Positions 8,158 through 18,332 of a stretch of DNA of 51,070 bases are shown one piece after another (position 1 is the first letter of the stretch; each line of letters opens with the position of its first letter). Under the pieces are notes generated by a model. That model saw nothing but the letters and a program-made list of their open reading frames with translations. It ran no database searches and was not told where the DNA came from. Source of the stretch: Chitinispirillum sp. (GTDB lineage Bacteria > Fibrobacterota > Chitinivibrionia > Chitinivibrionales > Chitinispirillaceae); contig SKJJ01000050.1 in the NCBI GenBank assembly GCA_007115975.1, positions 1-51,070 of the forward strand, given 5' to 3'. The position numbers were made by a program, and so were the translations under genes.

Positions 8158-10947
8158 TCATTTTATTGAAGCCTCAATAAGTGCAGGTACATCAAGTACC
8201 AAAGTAAGTCTATTATTGAGTACCTGGGAGCCCTTAACACCTATACCTTTTACATTCTCTTTATTGAGTGCAAGAACAGCCTGTACGGTATCTCGCACCT
8301 CGGCGGCAAAGAACCCCATTGGTCTTGGGGTATTTTTGGGAACGATCAAAAACAGAGAATCGCTGCTGCTGTGCTGTGGAGCAGAAAGAGACATGTAGTC
8401 ATCAAGCCGAACAATCTCCAGAGCTGAATCACCAGCCTGTATAAACTGCTTATCATTAACGAATTCAGTCTCCGATATTTTTCTTTTTTCTATTCTTGCA
8501 ATTTCATTAAGACCAATCGCCAGAGATTCCTTTCCACCGAGGTTAAAAATGAGCATTTCATGGAGGATTTTTGTTTCTTCCTGTTTATCTGAACTCTTCT
8601 TTACCGCCTTTTCCACATCATCAAAGCAAAGTCCGGCCAGTCTTGAGACCCCCCCTGCATCAATGATCATTGCAACTAATCCATCACCCATAATGGTTGA
8701 GCCAGCATAACAATAGCTATCTTTTAGAAATTCCGGGAGTGGCTTTACAACGATCTCTTCGCTTTCAAGTATATCATCGACGATAAGTCCGTAGTGACGT
8801 TTGTCCAACTTAAGAACAAGTATTTTCACTGCATTTTTCACCGATTGCCTTCTGTCCTTTGTGCCAGTCCTGTTTTCATTTACAGTGATTTGTCTCTCGT
8901 TGTCCTGCTGCTCAGGAGTACCTCTTCTGTCTGACTTTCTACTTCTTTTGTCAAATTGATGGTGCCCCGTCTTAGAGTCAATAAATGTTGGGGCAAGCCC
9001 GAGGACCTCTGATAACCGCACCAGAGGCAGAAGTTTACCACGAAGTCTCAGCACCTCAGAGTTACGGATTCTCTCAATCTTTGATGTCACATCTTTTGCT
9101 CTGATTCTTACGACCTCCTCAAGCCCAACCTGAGGCACGGCAAATCTTCTGCCCTCACAGGTAATAATCAGCGAGGGTACGATAGCCAGGGTCAGCGGTA
9201 GCTTAAGAGTAATTCTGGTACCGACTCCCACATCCGATTGAAGATCAATTGTTCCCCCAAGGCGTTCTATATTCGTTTTTACCACATCCATCCCGACACC
9301 TCTTCCGGAAACATCACTTACTTTTTCTGCAGTAGAGAAGCCTGCCGAAAAGATAAGCATCAGCACATCCTTTTGAGACATTTTTTCATACTGTTCCGGA
9401 GAGATAATACCTTTCTCCAACGCCTTTTCCCTGACTTTTTCCTGATCGATTCCCGCGCCATCATCTTTAACCTCGATAATCACCTTTCCGCCCTCATGGT
9501 AGGCCTTAAGCACTATTTGTCCTGTTTCTTTTTTGCCAGCCTTTATCCTCTGTTCAACAGATTCAATTCCATGATCAGCACAGTTTCTTATGAGATGAGT
9601 GAGCGGATCTGAAAGGAGCTCAATTATCGACTTGTCAAGCTCGACATCCTGACCGATTTGAATAAGATCGATCTTTTTACTCAGACTTTTTGCAAGATCC
9701 CGTATAATTCTGGGGAATTTGCTGAATACTACCGAAATAGGCTGCATTCTGGTCTGCATAATACTCTCCTGGAGAACAGAGGTTACCATGTCCACTTCCT
9801 GTACAATAGTATTTATACCCTGAATATCACTCAGTTTGAAATTCAGGGAAGAAAGCACCGCATCATGTAGTTCAGAGTGCAACTCATCCTGATCATTGAG
9901 AGTGTTTACAACACCTCTTGAATGCAACAACTTAGTAACCGATTTGACAACATCAGAAGCGACATTTTGGGATTCCTGCAGTCGGCAAAAAGGTCTTCCG
10001 ATAAACTGCAGCAGTTGATTTCTTGCCAAGACCAATTCTCCAGCATTGTTCATAAGAGAATTTAAGAGATTCACTTTTACTCGTAAGACATCCTCAAAAT
10101 GTGAACAGCTCTTTTTTTCGCTGCCTTCAGCCGTTGAGGACTCCTTAACAGCTTTATCACCCGCCACATCAGAATCACCCCTTTTTTGGTTGTACCGTTG
10201 TGCATCAATGCACTGTATTCTTTCGTTTTCCAGTTCAAGGCACCCACCGACAAGATCTGGTTCAAGTACCGTTGAGTAGAGAACCAGGATCTCTTGACAC
10301 TGCATTATTTCTTGATTTTTTAAAATCTTTTTTCGTTCGGGGATGGTTTGAATGATTTCACCATACTTTTCCCACCCATTAAATTTCTCACTGAGTTTGT
10401 CAGTAGTACAGTCTGTTGTCGGTACTACAGTTACCTGGTAGAGAAGCATGCCGTTTCTTTTCACCTTTTCAAGCACTTCGTCATTAAGCATGCTGAAGAC
10501 GTTCTCTTTGTCAACGGTGTAGTTTATAAGCGACGCATCTATTTGAGTCTTGACTTCTATATCCCCGCCGATAAAAGGAGTTAGTTTTTCAATTTCTCTG
10601 GAAACCGATACATTCTCACTATTGCTTACATCATTTAAAAGAGTGCTTAATTTGTCGATACCCATCAGAAGAGCATCCGTCATTTCCGGGGTAACCTTTG
10701 TCTCCTTATCCCGTACTCTTGCCATTACATTTTCCATGGCATGAGCCAGATTTACAATTGTTTCGATTCCAAAAAACCCGAATCCTCCCTTTATGCTGTG
10801 AACAGCCCTAAACACTCTGTTGACAAGTTCGGTGGAAACCTTGCAGCCTTTCTGTTCAAGTTCCAGAAGATCCGGTTCAATGGCATCAAGGTGATCTCTT
10901 GATTCTATAATCAACTCATTAAGTATTTCTCGATCTGTTTCTGACAT
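8158..10947 (-). CDS. cheA: CheA chemotaxis histidine kinase, long form with a second C-terminal CheW-like domain
   Basis: At 929 residues this is longer than the usual 650-700. In order I see: HPt domain with the phosphorylatable H50 (RAVHSIKGG); a middle region of about 130-280 that may include a divergent CheY-binding domain; a dimerization/HATPase core (N box LIRNCADHGIES, then DDGAGID and GRGVGMDVV); and a CheW-like regulatory domain. That regulatory domain is interrupted by a roughly 45-residue hydrophilic, Arg/Gln-rich insert. A second CheW-like domain occupies the last 140 residues (MLIFNLGGKESLAIGLNEI to NRLTLVLDVPALIEASIK). The ATG at 10947 has AAGGA seven bases upstream. The upstream ATG at 10956 overlaps that site and is less likely. 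Confidence 0.92.
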   Translation of the reverse strand: MSETDREILNELIIESRDHLDAIEPDLLELEQKGCKVSTELVNRVFRAVHSIKGGFGFFGIETIVNLAHAMENVMARVRDKETKVTPEMTDALLMGIDKLSTLLNDVSNSENVSVSREIEKLTPFIGGDIEVKTQIDASLINYTVDKENVFSMLNDEVLEKVKRNGMLLYQVTVVPTTDCTTDKLSEKFNGWEKYGEIIQTIPERKKILKNQEIMQCQEILVLYSTVLEPDLVGGCLELENERIQCIDAQRYNQKRGDSDVAGDKAVKESSTAEGSEKKSCSHFEDVLRVKVNLLNSLMNNAGELVLARNQLLQFIGRPFCRLQESQNVASDVVKSVTKLLHSRGVVNTLNDQDELHSELHDAVLSSLNFKLSDIQGINTIVQEVDMVTSVLQESIMQTRMQPISVVFSKFPRIIRDLAKSLSKKIDLIQIGQDVELDKSIIELLSDPLTHLIRNCADHGIESVEQRIKAGKKETGQIVLKAYHEGGKVIIEVKDDGAGIDQEKVREKALEKGIISPEQYEKMSQKDVLMLIFSAGFSTAEKVSDVSGRGVGMDVVKTNIERLGGTIDLQSDVGVGTRITLKLPLTLAIVPSLIITCEGRRFAVPQVGLEEVVRIRAKDVTSKIERIRNSEVLRLRGKLLPLVRLSEVLGLAPTFIDSKTGHHQFDKRSRKSDRRGTPEQQDNERQITVNENRTGTKDRRQSVKNAVKILVLKLDKRHYGLIVDDILESEEIVVKPLPEFLKDSYCYAGSTIMGDGLVAMIIDAGGVSRLAGLCFDDVEKAVKKSSDKQEETKILHEMLIFNLGGKESLAIGLNEIARIEKRKISETEFVNDKQFIQAGDSALEIVRLDDYMSLSAPQHSSSDSLFLIVPKNTPRPMGFFAAEVRDTVQAVLALNKENVKGIGVKGSQVLNNRLTLVLDVPALIEASIK

Positions 10948-11035
10948 CCGTTGCATCCTTTTTTTGACCCTTTTACCATGGCTGCATAATTCTTGTGCAG
11001 TCCCTTTTGATCATATTTGTATTGCTGTTATTCTA

Positions 11036-12805
11036 CTACACCACAAACTGCCCCAAAACGCCCTTAAGAGTTTTGGAGAGTTGTGCCAGTTCCTCAGCAC
11101 TTGATTTCACTTGTGCGATTCCCTTTGCTGTAGCTGCAACAGCATCATTGACACCTGAGATGGAGTAAGCCACCTCAGAGAGCCCCGTAGCTGATTGGGA
11201 TACATTTTTTGAAACTTGCTGCGCACCAGCACTCACCCCACTCACATTCTGTGCTATCTCATTTATTGTTGCACTCTGCTCCTCGACAGCACTTACAATG
11301 GTCTGAGAAATGGTATTAACTTCCTCTATTACCTTAGATACCGCTTCAATCGCTTTAACCGACGACACAGCATTTCTCTGAATTTCTTCAATCTGCGTTT
11401 CTATTTCAAGGGTGGCCTGCGCAGTCTGCTTTGCAAGCTCCTTTACTTCATTTGCTACAACGGTAAACCCTTTTCCGGCGTCACCGGCTGAGGCGGCCTC
11501 AATAGTGGCATTGAGCGCAAGGAGGTTTGTCTGATCAGCGATATCATTTATCACCTTTACTACTTTTCCTATGGATTTTGCAGAACCACCCAGTTTATTC
11601 ATTACCTCTTTGCTGCTCTTTGCATATGTATCAGCTTCTTGCGCTATCTGCAGCTCCTGCTGACAATTACGAGACACTTCATTGAGTGATGCACTCATCT
11701 CTTCTATGGCTGTAGCTACAGAGTTTGTCGAAGTGGACATCCCCTCGGCTGAGGAGGAGATTGAGTTGATGTTGGTTGTAGCGAGTTCTGTTGAGGAAGC
11801 TACAGCTGATGACTTTGTGGTCATTTCTTGAGCATTGGCAGCAATTTGCCTTGATGTTAAGGAGAGTTCTTCTGCAGATGTTGCTAAAGAAGAAGCCTCA
11901 TCCTTGAGCACTATTATTATTTTTTGTATTTTTTCAACAAATACATTAAACCACCTTGCAAGCTCTCCAATCTCATCTTTAGATTTTATGTTGATTCTCC
12001 TGGTAAGATCACCTTCTCCTTCGGCAATATTTCTGAGACTGGCTGTAACACTGTTTATCTGAGCGGTTATTGTATTTCCAATGAAATAGGATGCCACAAC
12101 AACAAGCAATATACCTAGAAGACCAACCATCATAAGGCGCGAAATGCTTCTTCTCACAACAGCACCCCTATTCTCTGCATGAGCCCTCATAATATCATCA
12201 ATATCGTCGGTGTACGCCCCGGTACCCACTACCATGTCAAATCCCTGATGGTACAGGGAGTATCCTCTTTTAGGAAGCGGCACACTTTCCCCCAGCTTAG
12301 GAAACCAATAGTCGGTAAATCCACCACCAGCCATGGCTTCACGGCGTATATCCTGTATCAAAAGGTTACCTTTTGCATCCTTTAGGTCATTTCTGTTGGT
12401 ACCTTCAACATCAGTACGTCCATAAAGAGCAAGATTAACCCCTTCTTTTGTGTCTGCCCAAAAGTAACCGTCAGTCAGATCGCTCTGCTTTAAGCCATAA
12501 CGAACATCTCTAATAAGATGTATTGCAACTTCACGTGCAGTTTCAGACTCAAGGACCCCCTGACCAGCCAGTGCTTCCAGTTTGTCCACCATAGTGTAGG
12601 CAGTTTCCACCTGAAATCGTATGTATTGGTCAAAAGATTCCCGTAGTTGATGATCTAGCTGCTCCAGTATAGTCTGACGGTCCTGCTGCATAAACTGAAT
12701 CAGATACAACAGTATTGCAGAAACGGTGATTACACCCACGGTAAGAAATGAACCCAGAATCTTTTTTCTGATACTCACTGAGTTCCATAAAAAAGTTACC
12801 AACAT
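11036..12805 (-). CDS. Methyl-accepting chemotaxis protein, single-Cache sensor
   Basis: The 589-residue receptor has an N-terminal transmembrane helix (about 14-36) and a periplasmic sCache_2-type sensor (about 40-195) with [28 protein letters not shown] and [13 protein letters not shown] second TM helix (about 210-232), a HAMP domain ending near GEGDLTRRI and a long cytoplasmic coiled coil follow. The hairpin tip reads [20 protein letters not shown]. sCache_2 domains usually bind small organic acids; the ligand here is unknown. There is no CheR-docking pentapeptide at the C-terminus. The ATG at 12805 is preceded by GGGAGG with a six-base gap; a GTG six bases earlier overlaps that site. Confidence 0.92.
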   Translation of the reverse strand: MLVTFLWNSVSIRKKILGSFLTVGVITVSAILLYLIQFMQQDRQTILEQLDHQLRESFDQYIRFQVETAYTMVDKLEALAGQGVLESETAREVAIHLIRDVRYGLKQSDLTDGYFWADTKEGVNLALYGRTDVEGTNRNDLKDAKGNLLIQDIRREAMAGGGFTDYWFPKLGESVPLPKRGYSLYHQGFDMVVGTGAYTDDIDDIMRAHAENRGAVVRRSISRLMMVGLLGILLVVVASYFIGNTITAQINSVTASLRNIAEGEGDLTRRINIKSKDEIGELARWFNVFVEKIQKIIIVLKDEASSLATSAEELSLTSRQIAANAQEMTTKSSAVASSTELATTNINSISSSAEGMSTSTNSVATAIEEMSASLNEVSRNCQQELQIAQEADTYAKSSKEVMNKLGGSAKSIGKVVKVINDIADQTNLLALNATIEAASAGDAGKGFTVVANEVKELAKQTAQATLEIETQIEEIQRNAVSSVKAIEAVSKVIEEVNTISQTIVSAVEEQSATINEIAQNVSGVSAGAQQVSKNVSQSATGLSEVAYSISGVNDAVAATAKGIAQVKSSAEELAQLSKTLKGVLGQFVV

Positions 12806-12963
12806 AATCACCCTCCCACCCTGACAAGTAATTTAGGTTTGCAAAGACCATAATAGCTTCAACGCACAAAACCGGCATTTCAGCGATAATTTAAAAATTG
12901 CATTGAGAGCCTTTGATGCAACTACATTTTTACGACTCCCTGCTTTCTTTTGATCAGTTGAAT

Positions 12964-14385
12964 TTATCCTGAAAAGTCCGACAAAAGGTCCTTAAGACTC
13001 TCCGAAAGCTTCGTCAGTTCCTCTGCACTCGCTTTAACCTGTACGATTTCCTTTGCAGTATCGGCCACTGCACTATTTACACCTGCAATAGTGGAAGACA
13101 CCTCAGAGAGCCCTGTGGCGGATTCAGCTACATTTCTCGATACCTCCTGCGCCCCGGAGCTCACACCAGCCACACTTCGAGCCAACTCATTAATCGTGGC
13201 ACTCTGCTCTTCTACAGCACTTACGATAGTCTGTGAGATGGTATTTACCTCCTCTATTACATTGGACACAGAATTGATAGCCTTTACTGCTGATTCGGTA
13301 TTAGACTGCATCTCTTCTATCTGATTCTCTATCTCATCTGTGGCCTGCGCAGTCTGCTTGGCAAGCTCCTTTACCTCGTTTGCCACAACGGCAAAACCTT
13401 TTCCAGCTTCTCCCGCAGATGCAGCTTCAATGGTAGCATTCAGTGCAAGCAGGTTGGTCTGGTCGGCAATATCATTTATTACTTCTACCACTTTACCAAT
13501 TGATTTTGCAGCTATACCAAGCTTTTGCATCACTTCGTTACTGCTTTTTGCATACATGTTCGCCTCTCCTGCAATCTGCAGCTCTTTTTGACAATTGCGG
13601 GAAACTTCATTCAGTGACGAACTCATCTCCTCTATGGCAGTGGCAACAGAATCCGCTCCTGAGGACATCTCCTCTGCAGCAGAGGAGATCGAATTGATAT
13701 TGGTGGTAGCCTGTTCCGTTGAGGACGCTACGGTGGATGTCTGTGTACTCATTTCTTCGGTATTGGTGGCAATTTGGGTACTTATTCTTAGAAGTTCACT
13801 GGCGGCGACAGCTACAGTGTCGGCAGTTTTTGAAAGCCGTTTGGTTGTCTCAACATTGGTGACCACCTCCACATGACCTATCCGCCTGCCAATGTCATCA
13901 TAGATCCAATTGGTATCCACCTGCATATACATGCTTTGAGCACCTGGTATCTCCTGATTATAGAAGGTACGAGGTTTGTTGTTTCGTAAGCATGTTATGC
14001 CACAGTTTTCTGTATGACAAATATCCGCCTTCCAGTTTGAACAGTGTTTACCAACAACATTATTTTTATTTAAGTTACGCCCGGAAAGCAATTTTTCGGT
14101 GGTCTTATTAATAAACTTCCAGTGCATCTTCATATCGGTGGTTGTAACCGGTTGCTCCAGTGCATCAAGTGAGCCTTCGAGATAGAACATTTGATATCTA
14201 AAACGATAAACTATATACAGCAGACTGGCACACATAAGAATCAATACTCCAGCAACCAACTTGGTTCTTACTAGCTGCATTTCAAGAGGTATGTCGCTAT
14301 ATAGCACTACAATCATGTATATGCCGACACACCCAAGTACAAATGTTGTTATACCAAATTTTGCCACAAATGGAATTTTACTCAT
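12964..14385 (-). CDS. Methyl-accepting chemotaxis protein with a cysteine-rich cytoplasmic PAS-like domain
   Basis: The 473-residue receptor has two closely spaced TM helices (about 8-30 and 42-62) and almost no periplasmic loop, so sensing is cytoplasmic or membrane-level. A PAS-like domain (about 75-180) contains C115, C123, C128 and C132 (C-x7-C-x4-C-x3-C). It is followed by a signalling coiled coil with the tip [20 protein letters not shown]. There is no HAMP domain. The four cysteines suggest a metal or Fe-S centre and a redox or gas signal, which is inference. The ATG at 14385 lies six bases after AAGGAG. The ATG at 14391 abuts the Shine-Dalgarno. Confidence 0.9.
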   Translation of the reverse strand: MSKIPFVAKFGITTFVLGCVGIYMIVVLYSDIPLEMQLVRTKLVAGVLILMCASLLYIVYRFRYQMFYLEGSLDALEQPVTTTDMKMHWKFINKTTEKLLSGRNLNKNNVVGKHCSNWKADICHTENCGITCLRNNKPRTFYNQEIPGAQSMYMQVDTNWIYDDIGRRIGHVEVVTNVETTKRLSKTADTVAVAASELLRISTQIATNTEEMSTQTSTVASSTEQATTNINSISSAAEEMSSGADSVATAIEEMSSSLNEVSRNCQKELQIAGEANMYAKSSNEVMQKLGIAAKSIGKVVEVINDIADQTNLLALNATIEAASAGEAGKGFAVVANEVKELAKQTAQATDEIENQIEEMQSNTESAVKAINSVSNVIEEVNTISQTIVSAVEEQSATINELARSVAGVSSGAQEVSRNVAESATGLSEVSSTIAGVNSAVADTAKEIVQVKASAEELTKLSESLKDLLSDFSG

Positions 14386-14602
14386 TGCCATCTCCTTAAT
14401 GGATTTTTTTACTTCTTTTTATGATAGTACTGTTTAATTACCTCAACTGCAAGATTCCTGTTACCCAGCTACTCTTTTATTCAATACTTTTACTATACAA
14501 AGCGATGAATTCAATCCTTTACAGCCAGCGATAGGACCAAAACCGTTAGTTTACTCTCACCCAGAACCATATTCAAAACCTTTTTTTACAGAGGCTTATT
14601 CA
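14386..14602 (-). other. Spacer between two receptor genes, with a possible internal promoter
   Basis: This 217-base gap lies between the dCache receptor stop and the next receptor start. On the minus strand it contains TTGAAT followed 11 bases later by TATAGTAAAA. A very similar TTGAAT, 12 bases, TATGATAAAA arrangement occurs upstream of the dCache receptor. The spacing is too short for a standard sigma-70 promoter. No gene is visible. Confidence 0.25.
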
Positions 14603-16573
14603 CTACACCCGAAACTGCCCTAAAAGTTTTTTCAGAGAAACCGATAGTTTGGCCAATTGATCAGCACTTGCTGTTACCTGTACAATCCCCTTTGCGGTAT
14701 CAGCCACGGACCTGTTTACACCCGCAATAGTTGCGGACACCTCGGTGAGTCCGGAGGCCGATTCCGACACATTTTTAGACACTTCCTGTGCACCGGTATT
14801 TAACCCGCTTATGTTCTGTGCTATTTCATTTATGGTTGCACTCTGCTGCTCAACTGCACTTACTATGGTCGCGGATATGGTGTTAACCTCCTCTATTACC
14901 CTGGATACCGCCTCAATTGCCTTTACCGCAGATTCTGTGTTGGACTGCATCTCCTCTATCTGATCTTCTATTTTCTGAGTGGCCGTTGCAGTCTGCTTTG
15001 CAAGCTCCTTTACTTCATTTGCCACAACGGCAAACCCTTTTCCGGCATCACCGGCCGAAGCAGCTTCGATGGTTGCATTGAGAGCCAGAAGGTTTGTCTG
15101 ATCCGCAATGTCATTTATCACACCCACTACTTTACCTATGGATTTTGCAGAGATACCCAGCTTGTGCATCACCTCTTTACTGCTTATTGCATAGTTGTTC
15201 GCCTCTGCCGCTATCTGGAGCTCCTGCTGGCAGTTACGAGACACCTCATTCAGTGATACGCTCATCTCTTCAATTGCTGTGGCAACCGAGTTTGTCGATG
15301 AGGACATCTCTTCAGCGGCTGCTGAGATCGAGTTAACATTGATGGTTGCCTGCTCCGTTGCTGAAGCTACCGTTGAAGTCTGCATCTTCATCTCTTGAGC
15401 ATTGGAGGCGATCTGTGTTGAGACTGCTGAAAGTTCAGTAGCAGAAGTTGCGACAGTTTCGGCGCTACCGGTAATTGAGGCGATCAGTCCCTGGAGCTTT
15501 TCAATAAACCCGTTGAAATAACCTGCCAATTCACCAATCTCATCTTTGGCCGGGACTTCAAGCCGTCTGGTCAGATCCCCTTCACCTTCGGAAATATCTC
15601 TGAGCATGTCGGTAGTTCTTTTTATGGGATGTATAATTGACTTTGCAAAAAGAAAAGACAACCCCGCTCCGGCACATACAAGAATCAGAGAAGCCAGAAA
15701 TATCCCTAAACGAAGTGAGTATATCCCACGAAAGGTGTCGTCGTGGTATGATCCAACCGCAAATGACCAGTCCGTACCGGGTATAGGTTCATAATAGAAT
15801 GAACGAACCGAACCCATAAACGGATACTCATCAAAACCGGCCCCACCCGCTACCATTCGTGCAAACATCCCTGAAAGGCGGGCAAATTCTGTGTTAGTTT
15901 TGCCCTCCTCAAGGAAATTGCGTTGTTCAAGCACGAAATCCCTGTTCTCATGAGCAATAAGTGCACCGCTGCCGTCAATTATGTAGGAATATCCTCTCTC
16001 CCCGTACCCTATCTGGTCGGTGATTTCACTTAGCCATGAAGCATCAGCCCTGACAAGCAGCACCGCAACAGGATCTTCATCAGAATTCTTTATTGGTGCG
16101 GCAATAATCATCACCGGCGTGTTGGTTACCCGGGAAATCAAAACATCTGAACTATTCGTAACCCCCTGCATTGCTTTAATGAAATAGCCTCTGTCACCAA
16201 GCGAAGCTGTTGTTCCATCGGGATACATTGCATGCCCATTCTTATGAATAATGCCCATACCCATATATCCCAGTCGCTCCACAGCCTCTTCCATCACCCC
16301 TTTTTGCTGATCCCAATCCATGCTTCGCACTGCACTCGACCGGGCAATCTCGTTTACAATACCCATGTGCCTGTCAATCTCACTTCGAACTATCATCACC
16401 CCGTACCTGGACATCTGGGGAATAGTCGCAAGTACCTGATTTCGAACACTGCGGTGACTTTGAGTGTAGGAGATGATCCCGACACCGATAGAGACGATGA
16501 CCAGCAAAAGAACTGTTCCCCCTATCAGTTTTTTGCCAAAGCCAATATTCTCTATTCCAGCTGTTATACTCAC
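14603..16573 (-). CDS. Methyl-accepting chemotaxis protein, double-Cache sensor
   Basis: The 656-residue receptor has TM1 at about 14-36 and a large periplasmic dCache_1-type sensor (about 40-290) with [37 protein letters not shown] and a WSFAVGSY strand. TM2 is at about 295-318. A HAMP domain (ending GEGDLTRRL) and a signalling coiled coil with the same tip as its two neighbours follow. dCache_1 domains commonly sense amino acids or organic acids. Translation begins at GTG 16573 with only a weak GGGCGGG upstream. It is the first gene of the chemotaxis cluster as transcribed, so the main promoter should lie just upstream. Confidence 0.92.
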   Translation of the reverse strand: MSITAGIENIGFGKKLIGGTVLLLVIVSIGVGIISYTQSHRSVRNQVLATIPQMSRYGVMIVRSEIDRHMGIVNEIARSSAVRSMDWDQQKGVMEEAVERLGYMGMGIIHKNGHAMYPDGTTASLGDRGYFIKAMQGVTNSSDVLISRVTNTPVMIIAAPIKNSDEDPVAVLLVRADASWLSEITDQIGYGERGYSYIIDGSGALIAHENRDFVLEQRNFLEEGKTNTEFARLSGMFARMVAGGAGFDEYPFMGSVRSFYYEPIPGTDWSFAVGSYHDDTFRGIYSLRLGIFLASLILVCAGAGLSFLFAKSIIHPIKRTTDMLRDISEGEGDLTRRLEVPAKDEIGELAGYFNGFIEKLQGLIASITGSAETVATSATELSAVSTQIASNAQEMKMQTSTVASATEQATINVNSISAAAEEMSSSTNSVATAIEEMSVSLNEVSRNCQQELQIAAEANNYAISSKEVMHKLGISAKSIGKVVGVINDIADQTNLLALNATIEAASAGDAGKGFAVVANEVKELAKQTATATQKIEDQIEEMQSNTESAVKAIEAVSRVIEEVNTISATIVSAVEQQSATINEIAQNISGLNTGAQEVSKNVSESASGLTEVSATIAGVNRSVADTAKGIVQVTASADQLAKLSVSLKKLLGQFRV

Positions 16574-16648
16574 TTATACCCGCCCATTTTTTAATTGTAC
16601 ACCACACCACTGTACGTCCCGGATCTCCCAAGGATATTGTACGCACCA

Positions 16649-16677
16649 ATTTTATCATACATTCAGACGAGATTCAA
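16649..16677 (-). promoter_or_regulatory. Candidate promoter for the chemotaxis cluster
   Basis: On the minus strand TTGAAT (16677-16672) and TAAAAT (16654-16649) are separated by 17 bases, matching sigma-70 boxes at 4/6 and 5/6. The expected start is near 16641, giving a leader of about 70 bases before the GTG at 16573. I found no convincing sigma-28 promoter here. Confidence 0.35.
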
Positions 16678-16741
16678 CCTTTATGTTTACTAAACAGCAC
16701 TAAAGATAAAGTTACTAGTTGTGACAAAGTACTGACATACT

Positions 16742-16824
16742 TTAACCCCCAGACCCCTTACCGGGTGGTTAAAACTGATACTATACCCATACGTGAATGT
16801 ACATAGGCCTCTGGGTCTTTTTTT
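16742..16824 (+). terminator. Terminator-like structured RNA with mutually exclusive pairings
   Basis: AGACCC (16751-16756) can pair with GGGTCT (16813-16818), which is followed by a seven-T run (16818-16824). The ACCC part can instead join a local hairpin, TTAACC(16742-16747)+ACCC(16753-16756) with GGGT(16763-16766)+GGTTAA(16767-16772). The terminator-like pair has a long loop of about 56 bases. No plus-strand gene precedes it. This could be a small RNA, an attenuator well upstream of the gene at 17113, or chance. Confidence 0.3.
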
Positions 16825-17112
16825 AGAAAACCTTCTTTTTGATACCGTATGGAAGAGTCCTATTAGAAGCATTAATTTACAATCTATGGGATAGCTGTAA
16901 CCAGGTTTCTCAGACTGTGTTGAATTCTCTCACACTCTTTTCTCCAAATTCAATGGTATCTTTACCCCTTAAAGCGTTAAGAAAAGCCATTTTACACCAT
17001 TTCTTATTCATGGCACGAATTATGCTTCAGAAACGTAGAAAAAGTATGCACCCTTTTACCTTGATACCAACCAACATACTCTTCTCGATCACATAATCAC
17101 AGGACTTGAGAA
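16825..17112. other. Intergenic region upstream of the unrecognised gene at 17113
   Basis: No gene is supported. A plus-strand frame at 16839-17096 lacks a ribosome site and protein-like composition. No clear sigma-70 promoter was found for the 17113 gene. Confidence 0.3.
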
Positions 17113-18186
17113 ATGCACCTGCTTAATCCCTTTACAATAAATATCGACCCCATGAACCGCCTGCTGCTGGTTAACTTCGAGAAAGATCCCGATACACTCT
17201 ATCTTGGATTTGAACCCCAGGTCTTTGACGACACGGTTGGGGGTAAGGGACACCTGGTAATTGGCTGGAGGCTTGATGGCAGGGTTGATGTGTACCATGA
17301 GCCGGGGTTGAAACCGCAGCCCGGCAAGTTTGACATTGCCGGCAAAGGAGTGGCCAACATGATTGAGCGGCAAATGCCCCATACACTCTTTGAAATCAGT
17401 GAGGGTGGCGTGAATGTGCATTACGAATTCAGCGATAGCAATGAGCGAACGGTGATCATAAGGATCATCGAAAAAAATCCCCGAAAGCGCAAACCGTTTG
17501 GACTGCTAGCTCCAATGGGAAGCGCTGCCCAAAACCCCTCTGCATTACCGCTTGTGCTTTTGTATGATTTCTATTTCGTACGAAAAAAACATACCGAAAT
17601 TGAGATCTCTATACAAGGCAGAAAACACAAGGTTGATCAACTCCCACTGCCTATGGATTGGACCAAAATGCTTTTCACCCGTTACAGCCCAAAACCTCTC
17701 ATTGCAACCCTTAACCCGGCTTTTAACGGAGAGCTGCCTTTGATTGCCGTGGAACCTGAAAACAGGCAGATCAAATCAGAGGAACAAAACATCTCTCTTG
17801 AGTGGAAAGACGGCTCTCCATCAATAGGCAGTATTACACGGAACAATCATATCTGTGCGGTCCAACTGAGTTTCAAAAAACCTTTTCCCGATATCCGTTC
17901 TCTGGCTGAAAACACCATTCATGCAGGAAAGTTTGAAATAACGGCACACTCATCAACCGGAAAAATCACCGGCCAGTACATAGTAGAGAACAAAGAGAGC
18001 GTTGTTACGATTGCAATGATCCCTTCGGGAGGCTGGAAACCCAGACCGACCAAGCTTTCTCTGCGTTTTCTCTATACCGTGGCAGGAATTTTCAAAAAAT
18101 GGCCAACCACTTACGAGTGGACAGCAACCATAAGCAAAAGAGATAAAGAGCCCTGGCAGATGGAATCGGGCTGGAAAAGGATCTGA
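17113..18186 (+). CDS. Conserved-looking protein of unknown function
   Basis: The frame encodes 357 residues with no signal peptide or TM helix, and I do not recognise a family. The sequence alternates beta-strand-like segments (LYLGFEPQVFDD, HLVIGWRLDGRVDVYHEPG, TVIIRIIEKN), rich in aromatic residues. It has a likely beta-sandwich or lipocalin-like character, similar in feel to AttH/CrtC-type proteins, but I see no diagnostic motif. The near-C-terminal YEWTATISKRDKEPW segment looks like a closing strand. Only a weak GA-rich stretch precedes the ATG. It is flanked by the divergent receptor gene and by the TetR/RND operon, 146 bases downstream. A link to lipid or terpenoid handling would be speculation. 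Confidence 0.6.
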   Translation: MHLLNPFTINIDPMNRLLLVNFEKDPDTLYLGFEPQVFDDTVGGKGHLVIGWRLDGRVDVYHEPGLKPQPGKFDIAGKGVANMIERQMPHTLFEISEGGVNVHYEFSDSNERTVIIRIIEKNPRKRKPFGLLAPMGSAAQNPSALPLVLLYDFYFVRKKHTEIEISIQGRKHKVDQLPLPMDWTKMLFTRYSPKPLIATLNPAFNGELPLIAVEPENRQIKSEEQNISLEWKDGSPSIGSITRNNHICAVQLSFKKPFPDIRSLAENTIHAGKFEITAHSSTGKITGQYIVENKESVVTIAMIPSGGWKPRPTKLSLRFLYTVAGIFKKWPTTYEWTATISKRDKEPWQMESGWKRI

Positions 18187-18243
18187 GATACCCCCCTGGG
18201 CAAGTCATAACAGATGTCCAAATGTGACTATCATTAACCACGC

Positions 18244-18283
18244 TTTCGATTTATTTGACTACAAAGTCGAAAAGCTGTATTTT
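18244..18283 (+). promoter_or_regulatory. Promoter with overlapping palindromic operator for the TetR-RND operon
   Basis: TTGACT (18255-18260) and TATTTT (18278-18283) are 17 bases apart, matching 5/6 and 4/6. A 29-bp imperfect palindrome with perfect TTTCGA (18244-18249) and TCGAAA (18267-18272) arms covers the -35 box. This suits an autorepressing TetR protein encoded just downstream. Start of transcription near 18290 is expected. Confidence 0.45.
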
Positions 18284-18332
18284 GAGCTTAGATTTCTGAA
18301 TCGACGCATACTTAATCCGGAGATATACACCG

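Noticed and set aside
12806-12963. Sigma-28 flagellar promoter upstream of the sCache receptor
   Set aside because: TAAA and GCCG-like words exist but the spacing is about two bases short of consensus.
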